A program made the translations under genes and the position numbers. A stretch of 11,527 nt of DNA from an uncultured Gammaproteobacteria bacterium (lineage in GTDB: Bacteria > Pseudomonadota > Gammaproteobacteria > Chromatiales > Chromatiaceae): the NCBI GenBank assembly GCA_937926265.1, contig CALAZS010000052.1, positions 1-11,527 on the forward strand, read 5' to 3'. Below the pieces are notes generated by a model. The model saw nothing but the letters and a program-made list of their open reading frames with translations. It had not been told where the DNA came from and did no database searches. This document shows, piece after piece, positions 7,037-11,527 of the stretch (positions are counted from its first letter, which is position 1; the number at the start of each line of letters is the position of its first letter).

Positions 7037-8295
7037 GCCAGTAAAAATTCTTTCCATTTGGCCAGGGAATATTCATAGGTATCCATAACTGTGTTCCATA
7101 CGGCAACGTTTTCAAAACGTTTTTGATAAGAACCTCCGGTTCTTATCTCACCGGTCTTAACAGACACCTTGCCATCTGTTCCTTTAAGATCGGTATTTGC
7201 AGGCTTGCCGGCATACCAGTAATCCCATTCATCATCAGACATGAAAAAGCGTGACCTTTCAGGATTTGAAATGTAATACCCCTGCCTGGCAATAAATGCA
7301 CCGGGCCAGCCTGAAAGCCACCAGTTCATAAAGGCATAGGCAGCCTCTTTCCTTTCGCCGGTTGAAGACCTGGATAAACACATTACACCATGCCATGCAC
7401 GATAACCTTCTTTGGGTGCAGCATAAATACAGGGAATGCCTCTGCCATTGAGCGCACTTACACCGGGAGAAAACATGCTCTGAATATCTACATCACCTGA
7501 AGCCATCAACTCAACCGAGTGCGGTACTGAAGACCAGACACCACGAAAATGCCCTTGCCGTTTGAAACGGGTAATAATCGAAAACAATTCATCAAGTTCA
7601 TCACGCTTCATGTTGCCCAGGTCTTCAAATGTCATTAACCCCCTGGCCTCAACGGCCAACGCCAGGTCAAAAAGTCCAATCGTGGGTGCATTGACAATGG
7701 CAACTTTGCCGTGATGTTTTTCATCAAGTAACCAGGACCAGCTTTCGGTTTCGTAAGGAATACCTTTGGGAATGATATTGGAGTTATAACCAAATGAATC
7801 GGTGTTATGCACATAGGGCAGAAAACTGATTTGACCGGATGCAATTGAACCCAGGCTGTTATCAGGCTGGACATAAAGAATTTTATAAGGTGCATCACCG
7901 AGACCGTAACTGGCTTTTTCCGTGATTTTGCCTTTTTTGGTCAGGCTGTTGATCTCATCCCAGTACTTTATACGGCTGATCTCAATTGGCTGGATGGCAT
8001 TGGCTTCCCATAGCACCCTGATACTGTTCGACCATTGTTCGTACAGATCGAAGGAATCGGGATCGGTGGAGGCTTTTAAAATCACTTCGGCGCTGCCACC
8101 CGGGTAAAACTCGATATTAATGCCCAGTTCCTTCTCAGCCTGCAGCCTGATGGGCTCCTGAAGCGTTACGTGGGTGCCAACCACCTTAATGGTTGGCTTA
8201 CGGTTTTCGGCTTTAATAATTGCCGGAAACGTCGATATTGCGGCAGCTCCCAGGCCGGCAACTGATGCCTTTTTCAGAAATGAGCGACGATCCAT
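7033..8295 (-). CDS. Tat-exported PotD-like periplasmic solute-binding protein, probable sensor partner of the hybrid kinase
   Basis: This 420-residue periplasmic protein starts with a twin-arginine signal, DRRSFLKK, followed by a hydrophobic Ala/Gly-rich stretch and a likely cleavage after IIKA (residue 29). The mature part resembles family 1 extracellular solute-binding proteins of the spermidine/putrescine (PotD/PotF) class. It has an early beta-strand (IKVVGTHV), an FDLYEQW segment and a C-terminal region rich in Trp and Tyr (FMNWWLSGWPGAFIARQGYY), as expected of a type II binding fold. No permease or ATPase gene flanks it. Instead its TGA overlaps the kinase ATG, so stoichiometric coupling and a role presenting ligand to the kinase's periplasmic domain are likely. 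The ligand is unknown; polyamines or other cationic or organic solutes are possibilities only. The ATG at 8295 has a weak ribosome site. It is the first gene of its operon, and an FNR-type box lies about 75 bases upstream. Confidence 0.88.
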   Translation of the reverse strand: MDRRSFLKKASVAGLGAAAISTFPAIIKAENRKPTIKVVGTHVTLQEPIRLQAEKELGINIEFYPGGSAEVILKASTDPDSFDLYEQWSNSIRVLWEANAIQPIEISRIKYWDEINSLTKKGKITEKASYGLGDAPYKILYVQPDNSLGSIASGQISFLPYVHNTDSFGYNSNIIPKGIPYETESWSWLLDEKHHGKVAIVNAPTIGLFDLALAVEARGLMTFEDLGNMKRDELDELFSIITRFKRQGHFRGVWSSVPHSVELMASGDVDIQSMFSPGVSALNGRGIPCIYAAPKEGYRAWHGVMCLSRSSTGERKEAAYAFMNWWLSGWPGAFIARQGYYISNPERSRFFMSDDEWDYWYAGKPANTDLKGTDGKVSVKTGEIRTGGSYQKRFENVAVWNTVMDTYEYSLAKWKEFLLA

Positions 8296-8369
8296 TTACG
8301 AGTCCATTTTTTGTCTTATTGGCATTTATCGGCAGGATTTGTTTGAGATTGAGTTTTTTTGAGAATTTG

Positions 8370-8383
8370 TTGATTTGCATCAA
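8370..8383. promoter_or_regulatory. FNR/ANR/DNR-type binding site (perfect palindrome)
   Basis: The sequence TTGATTTGCATCAA matches the FNR-family consensus TTGAT-N4-ATCAA at all ten conserved bases. FNR/ANR proteins respond to oxygen loss through a 4Fe-4S cluster, and DNR/NnrR relatives respond to NO at the same kind of site. Its centre is about 50 bases upstream of the centre of a -10-like TAGAAT on the plus strand, near the -61.5 position used by class I activation of the cytochrome gene. It is about 81 bases from the binding-protein start codon, so it could also control the divergent sensor operon. Which regulator binds cannot be told from the site. Confidence 0.75.
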
Positions 8384-8423
8384 AAGAAAATCATTACTCT
8401 GAGTTAATCCCGTGCGTACCCCC

Positions 8424-8429
8424 TAGAAT
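8424..8429 (+). promoter_or_regulatory. Candidate -10 element for the cytochrome gene
   Basis: TAGAAT differs from the sigma-70 -10 consensus at one position. No good -35 lies 16-18 bases upstream (GAGTTA is there), as expected of an activator-dependent promoter. Transcription would begin near 8436, giving a leader of about 115 bases and placing the FNR box near -60. An overlapping TATAAG at 8429-8434 is an alternative. Confidence 0.35.
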
Positions 8430-8500
8430 ATAAGAAGACACTAATGCTGCAAGGCAGTTTTCTCTTTGTCTTGCACACTATGGGTCTCTCTTTGGAAAGT

Positions 8501-8521
8501 CGGTTTAGCATTATCAAACCG
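8501..8521 (+). repeat. Inverted repeat in the cytochrome leader
   Basis: CGGTTT (8501-8506) and AAACCG (8516-8521) flank nine bases. It lies 30 bases before the start codon in the presumed untranslated leader. It could form a six-pair hairpin in the mRNA or be a half-site pair for a regulator. It is short enough to be chance. Confidence 0.35.
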
Positions 8522-8536
8522 TTTACAAGTCCGATT

Positions 8537-8545
8537 AAGGGGAGG
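8537..8545 (+). promoter_or_regulatory. Strong ribosome binding site of the cytochrome gene
   Basis: AAGGGGAGG lies five bases before the ATG at 8551. It is the best Shine-Dalgarno sequence in the window and fixes this start, suggesting high expression once the gene is transcribed. Confidence 0.85.
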
Positions 8546-8550
8546 TTACC

Positions 8551-9219
8551 ATGCTACATTTCAAACACCTTTTAGTAATTTTTTTGTTCGCCGCTACACC
8601 TGTCAATCTGGCTAATGCCTTTACGTTTGATTTTGGTGATAACGATTACCATCCTTACTGGGGTAATCCTTACTGGGGTAACCCCTATCTCAGGCCTGTT
8701 ACCCCCTATTACTATATGCCACAGTTGCCCATGTATGACCGTTCCACCCTGGTAAGACGCCGCCAGGAACAAATGGGTAATAATGCAGATGCCATGGGTG
8801 AAATCAGGGAACTGCTTTATGGACGCTATGGGTTTGACCGCGGAGAAGCCATCAAGCTGGCAAAAAAGATTGAATTAACCTCAGGCCAGGCACTGACCCG
8901 GAACTTCCATCCTGGTGCTGTGCGGGACATGAACTCGCACACCACTCCAACCTATTGGGGTAACGAGGAAACTTTCAGAGCCAATGCCCAGGCATTACAG
9001 CAGGCTGCCCGCGAACTGGCACAGGAACTGGAAAAAACACCTACTGCTGAAGAAGGTGCCGTGTTTTTGAAAAAACGCTGGCCTGCCAATAGAGATGCCG
9101 GTAAAGATTATGGTAAAGATGATCGTGCCGCTGTCTCAGCCTCGGTTTGGGATAAATACAATAACCTTTCAAACACCTGCAACAGCTGTCATCACAGTTT
9201 TCGTGGCCCCAGCTGGTAA
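8551..9219 (+). CDS. Cytochrome c'-type protein with aromatic low-complexity N-terminal extension
   Basis: This is a periplasmic c-type cytochrome of 222 residues. A Sec signal ends about ANA-23. The heme-binding motif CNSCHH is near the C-terminus (Cys210, Cys213, axial His214), followed by SFR, the arrangement of the cytochrome c' four-helix bundle. The body from about residue 66 fits the family: R-x5-M-x4-A start, a FHPGAV segment, and YWGNEETF before the third helix. Cytochromes c' bind NO and CO at a five-coordinate heme and protect against nitrosative stress in characterised species. Unusual is the stretch from about 24 to 64, rich in Tyr, Trp, Pro and Asn with tandem PYWGN units; typical mature cytochromes c' are about 125-135 residues and lack this. 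The gene is monocistronic, with a strong ribosome site, an FNR-type box upstream and a hairpin terminator directly after it. Confidence 0.85.
   Translation: MLHFKHLLVIFLFAATPVNLANAFTFDFGDNDYHPYWGNPYWGNPYLRPVTPYYYMPQLPMYDRSTLVRRRQEQMGNNADAMGEIRELLYGRYGFDRGEAIKLAKKIELTSGQALTRNFHPGAVRDMNSHTTPTYWGNEETFRANAQALQQAARELAQELEKTPTAEEGAVFLKKRWPANRDAGKDYGKDDRAAVSASVWDKYNNLSNTCNSCHHSFRGPSW
8653..8682 (+). repeat. 15-bp tandem duplication encoding PYWGN units
   Basis: Two adjacent 15-base units (8653-8667 and 8668-8682) are identical at 14 of 15 positions and encode the repeated pentapeptide PYWGN in the cytochrome's N-terminal extension. The near-identity at the DNA level points to a recent in-frame duplication or slippage. 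Confidence 0.85.
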
Positions 9220-9223
9220 AATG

Positions 9224-9258
9224 AATACCAGGCATGGTTTAAATCCATGCCTGGTATT
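9224..9258. terminator. Perfect 14-bp hairpin, probable bidirectional terminator
   Basis: AATACCAGGCATGG (9224-9237) pairs without mismatch with 9245-9258 around the 7-base loop TTTAAAT. It lies between the convergent ends of the cytochrome gene (stop at 9219) and the diguanylate cyclase gene (stop at 9261), so it can serve both. The minus-strand transcript continues into CATTTTACC, giving a short U-run. The plus-strand side has only ATCT after the stem, so termination toward the right may rely mainly on stem strength. The stem would also protect the 3' ends of both messages. Confidence 0.85.
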
Positions 9259-9260
9259 AT

Positions 9261-10868
9261 CTACTGGTAAAAAGCAAAACCGCTTTTGCCTTCCGACTTC
9301 ACACGGTACATTGCTTTGTCTGCTGCCTCCATCAAGATGTCACGGCTATGGCCATCTTCAGGATAACAGGAAATTCCGATACTGACTTTGACCCGAACTT
9401 CAGCATCCTGTTTTGGCAATCTCAACGGCATGGAAATACTTTCCTGTAAACGATCAGCAAGTTCTGCTGCAATTTTCATGTAGGCGTTTTTCTCTATACT
9501 CATAATGACAGCAAATTCATCACCGCCCAGACGCGCGACAATATCTGATGCACGGTGCATTTCCTGTTTTATCCTGTTCGCGATTGCATTGAGAACAATA
9601 TCACCTGCGGCATGACCGTATTCATCGTTGATGGGTTTAAAGTCATCCAGGTCAAGCATGAACAAGACTAACATCGTGTCATCTTCCTCGACACGATCCA
9701 ATAACTTTGCAAATGCCTGGTTAAACCCATTCAGATTGAGTAACTTTGTTAGGCCATCAGTTTCAGCAAGCTTCCTGGTTTTTTCGAGTTGCTGGAGTTT
9801 ATCGGTGATATCAAATATCACACCTTCAATAAACTCGAGTTCGCCATCTGCTTTATAAACAACGGAAATAATACATTGAACCCAGATTACCTGTTTAGAG
9901 GTATTAGCGAGCTTTAACTCTTTAGAAATAGACTTCCTTGATTTAATTGCATGTAATACTGTTTCCCAGAACAGGTCAGGTTCACTAAAAAATTTCTCGG
10001 TAAATGTGTCTTTGACATTTTCCAGTGGTGTTTCAACCGAATCTTCAAACAGCTTTTCAAGTGCCGTGTTGTAATTAATCAACTTTTCATTTTGATTCAA
10101 CACAAAAAATCCAATTCGGGTTGAATCCATAATACGTTTGTACTGGTCTTTAATTTGCTCAAGCTTTTCCCTGGCCAGTTTTTCTTCATTGAGCGCCTGT
10201 TCGGTAGCATCAAGAAAATGGTTGGTACAGGTGGTGAGCACACCAATTTCACCTTCCGGGTCAGTGTCCTTGAAGTTGACTCGATTTACAGAACCGGGTG
10301 GTATTTGCCCAATTTCATTGGCCAGGTTTTCCAATGGACGGGCTAATTTATTTCGGTAAATCCAAAACAATGCGATAACGATGAAAATCGTTTCAAATAA
10401 AGCCAGGGCGGTATAACCCAGCGCCGTTTGCCTGGCACGATCGTTGATGCTTTTTTCATCAAAAACCAACTCGATAGAACCAATTTCCCTGGCTGAATCA
10501 ACAGGAGAAATCAGCGTAAATTTATCAACGTTTTCAAATGTGACGAGATTTTCCGAACGCTGTATAAGTATCTTATCCAACGATGATATTTTAACGCCTT
10601 CAATCAGGTTAGCTGCCAGCAGACCATTGGCAACTTCTTCCAGGATGGGTTCATTATTAGCGAAGACACCAACTGCAGCCTGAACCAGGTTGGTTTTGAC
10701 AATCTCCTGCTGAAATCGTCTGGCATCTTTTAACTGCTCGGAATATAGATGGTTGTAAATCAAGTACCCGGAAACCAGGGAAACCAGCAACAAACTCCAG
10801 ATGACAATCGTTGTCATTTTTTTTTCAAAGGGCTGTGTAACCTTGTAAGTAACCTTTTCCATTGACAT
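9261..10868 (-). CDS. Membrane diguanylate cyclase (periplasmic sensor-HAMP-PAS-GGDEF)
   Basis: This inner-membrane enzyme of 535 residues is predicted to make cyclic di-GMP from two GTP. In order it has: TM1 about 20-41; a periplasmic domain of about 105 residues, possibly CHASE8/PAS-like; TM2 about 148-170; HAMP to about 225; a linker coiled coil; PAS about 246-355; and GGDEF about 368-533. The active-site motif GGDEF is intact at 448-452 within ARLGGDEFAVIM. The inhibitory I-site RASD sits exactly five residues before it, so product feedback is expected. There is no EAL domain. The preceding gene's TAG is followed immediately by TTG AGA ATG TCA ATG. The ATG at 10868 is used here, while the ATG at 10862 (with GAG seven bases before it) and TTG at 10874 are alternatives. 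The architecture and the upstream periplasmic protein gene recall YfiN/TpbB with YfiR. Confidence 0.92.
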   Translation of the reverse strand: MSMEKVTYKVTQPFEKKMTTIVIWSLLLVSLVSGYLIYNHLYSEQLKDARRFQQEIVKTNLVQAAVGVFANNEPILEEVANGLLAANLIEGVKISSLDKILIQRSENLVTFENVDKFTLISPVDSAREIGSIELVFDEKSINDRARQTALGYTALALFETIFIVIALFWIYRNKLARPLENLANEIGQIPPGSVNRVNFKDTDPEGEIGVLTTCTNHFLDATEQALNEEKLAREKLEQIKDQYKRIMDSTRIGFFVLNQNEKLINYNTALEKLFEDSVETPLENVKDTFTEKFFSEPDLFWETVLHAIKSRKSISKELKLANTSKQVIWVQCIISVVYKADGELEFIEGVIFDITDKLQQLEKTRKLAETDGLTKLLNLNGFNQAFAKLLDRVEEDDTMLVLFMLDLDDFKPINDEYGHAAGDIVLNAIANRIKQEMHRASDIVARLGGDEFAVIMSIEKNAYMKIAAELADRLQESISMPLRLPKQDAEVRVKVSIGISCYPEDGHSRDILMEAADKAMYRVKSEGKSGFAFYQ

Positions 10869-10874
10869 TCTCAA

Positions 10875-11318
10875 CTAATGGTTACAGCAAAGCACTTTGT
10901 ATTGTTGCGGGACTTGCTGTTGACTGATGTATCCAATTGAATTGATATCTTTATCAATTCGTTTCATAACGCTTTGCTCATCCGGTAAGACTGTAGGTGG
11001 AAAAACTTTACCGGTGAACTGTAATCTTGCCCAGTAAGCATTGACCTGTGAAAGATTCATGTTACCTAAATGTTTGTAAAAGACTGCGCGAAATTCATTC
11101 GAATCATTCAAGTCGATAAGATGAATTTTAACGCCATTAACATACTGTATTCTGCCAAGGTATAAATCAAAAGCCTGTTCACGGCTAATGGATGTGAGAG
11201 GACTTTCATGGTTGGCAACAATGATAAAGGGCTCAGCACTGTACACAATAGTAGGTAGTATGAAAAAAAACATTGCTATCAAGCACTCAAGCATTTTTTT
11301 GTATCCTGGGTTCTTCAT
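10875..11318 (-). CDS. Small periplasmic phosphate-binding-protein-like (PstS-related) protein
   Basis: This is a 147-residue secreted protein. A Sec signal with basic n-region (Lys2, Lys7, Lys8) and a hydrophobic core ends about VYSA-28, leaving about 119 mature residues. The body matches the short phosphate ABC transporter substrate-binding-like family common in gammaproteobacteria: an initial IIVAN strand, SREQAFDLYLGR, LIDLNDSNEFRAVFYKHL, NAYWARLQFTGK and an LPDEQSVMKRI-NSIGYI segment near the end. It is about one domain of a normal PstS (about 300 residues), so transport is doubtful and a sensory or regulatory role is more likely. A Cys-Cys pair lies at 144-145. It starts two bases after the porin-like gene stop and ends next to the diguanylate cyclase start, so all three are probably cotranscribed. 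An internal ATG at 11294 has a better ribosome site, but that start would lose the signal's basic residues. Confidence 0.82.
   Translation of the reverse strand: MKNPGYKKMLECLIAMFFFILPTIVYSAEPFIIVANHESPLTSISREQAFDLYLGRIQYVNGVKIHLIDLNDSNEFRAVFYKHLGNMNLSQVNAYWARLQFTGKVFPPTVLPDEQSVMKRIDKDINSIGYISQQQVPQQYKVLCCNH
11304..11307 (-). promoter_or_regulatory. AGGA ribosome-site-like motif before the internal start of the PstS-like gene
   Basis: AGGA on the minus strand lies nine bases before the in-frame ATG at 11294. The longer start at 11318 has no comparable site. The signal-peptide logic favours 11318, while the ribosome site favours 11294. Either would still give an exported-looking protein. Confidence 0.35.
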
Positions 11319-11320
11319 GA

Positions 11321-11527
11321 CTAGAACACAAAATCCAGGGTCAATGTAATTACATTGACAGTTTTATCACGTCTTCTATCAGCATCAGTCCACCATAGAC
11401 CATAGCCATTGGCATCGATATCAGTCCTGTCCCATTGCAGTTTCAAGGCTGCTTTCGTATCAAAGTCCCAACGCAGGCCGGCAGAAAAAGTTGTCTGTTC
11501 AATTCTGGTCGAATTGATGGCATTGAT
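11321..11527 (-). CDS. Porin-like outer-membrane beta-barrel protein, C-terminal end only
   Basis: Only the last 68 residues are in the window, and the reading frame is open to the right edge. They show alternating hydrophobic/polar beta-strands: TTFSAGLRWDF, AALKLQWDRTDI and the terminal TVNVITLTLDFVF. The final Phe and the aromatic/aliphatic alternation in the last strand form the beta-signal recognised by the BAM assembly machinery. The length of the protein and its channel specificity cannot be seen. The TAG is two bases before the start of the periplasmic PstS-like gene, making this the upstream member of a three-gene cluster with that protein and the diguanylate cyclase. Confidence 0.8.
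   Translation of the reverse strand: MNAINSTRIEQTTFSAGLRWDFDTKAALKLQWDRTDIDANGYGLWWTDADRRRDKTVNVITLTLDFVF

Larger units (their letters stand above)
8296..8550. promoter_or_regulatory. Divergent promoter region between the sensor operon and the cytochrome gene
   Basis: These 255 bases separate the divergent starts of the binding-protein operon (minus) and the cytochrome c'-like gene (plus), so promoters for both are expected here. Seen in it are a perfect FNR-type palindrome at 8370-8383, a -10-like TAGAAT at 8424-8429 for the plus strand, a 6-bp inverted repeat at 8501-8521 in the cytochrome leader, and a strong ribosome site at 8537-8545. No clear promoter elements were found for the minus-strand operon. 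No small ORF or RNA gene was recognised. Confidence 0.7.

Noticed and set aside
7033..8295. Binding protein as part of a complete polyamine ABC importer
   Set aside because: No permease or ATPase gene is present on either side; the neighbours are a kinase and a divergent cytochrome.
8446..8466. CTGC-AAG-GCAG followed by TTTTCTCTTT as an attenuator in the cytochrome leader
   Set aside because: A four-pair stem with a three-base loop is too weak to call a terminator, although the following T-rich tract is suggestive.
1..11527. CRISPR arrays, insertion sequences, tRNA or rRNA genes, phage or toxin-antitoxin modules
   Set aside because: Reading both strands showed no regularly spaced repeats, transposase motifs, cloverleaf-like segments or such genes; the window is densely filled by ordinary envelope and signalling genes.

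Overview
This window looks like chromosome of a Gram-negative proteobacterium, most likely a free-living, possibly marine or halotolerant gammaproteobacterium. The evidence is moderate to low GC by eye, an outer-membrane beta-barrel ending in Phe, Tat and Sec signal peptides, a c-type cytochrome, a six-gene-type Mrp Na+/H+ antiporter with fused A and B subunits, and an FNR-type box. No tRNA, rRNA, insertion sequence, CRISPR array or phage gene was seen. The genus cannot be named from this sequence alone.

Layout, left to right. (1) Positions 1-3076, minus strand: start of an Mrp/Pha/Mnh cation/proton antiporter operon, with a fused MrpA-MrpB subunit followed by the NuoK-like MrpC subunit, which runs off the left edge. 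(2) Positions 3263-8295, minus strand: a tight cluster read from right to left. It encodes a Tat-exported PotD-like solute-binding protein, a tripartite hybrid histidine kinase (start overlapping the previous stop as ATGA), a stand-alone CheY-like receiver (2-base gap) and a YhbS-like GNAT acetyltransferase (7-base gap). There are no ABC permease or ATPase genes beside the binding protein, so it is probably the ligand-sensing partner of the kinase, by analogy with TorT/TorS. (3) Positions 8296-8550: a divergent intergenic region with a perfect FNR/ANR-type palindrome (TTGAT-N4-ATCAA). (4) Positions 8551-9219, plus strand: a cytochrome c'-type protein with an unusual Trp/Tyr/Pro/Asn-rich N-terminal extension. 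It ends at a perfect 14-bp hairpin that can serve as terminator for both convergent transcripts. (5) Positions 9261-11527, minus strand: a three-gene cluster of a porin-like outer-membrane barrel (only its C-terminus is present), a small periplasmic phosphate-binding-like protein, and a membrane diguanylate cyclase with periplasmic, HAMP, PAS and intact GGDEF domains.

Taken together, the window is dominated by envelope sensing. Two separate periplasmic binding-like proteins are each genetically coupled to a membrane signalling enzyme: one to a His-Asp-His-Asp phosphorelay and the other to c-di-GMP synthesis. Between them lies a probable gas- or NO-binding cytochrome whose upstream region carries an oxygen/NO-responsive regulator site shared with the phosphorelay operon. 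The most interesting candidates are the binding-protein/kinase/orphan-receiver/acetyltransferase operon and the barrel/periplasmic protein/diguanylate cyclase module. Function is inferred from motifs and gene order, and no database search was run.
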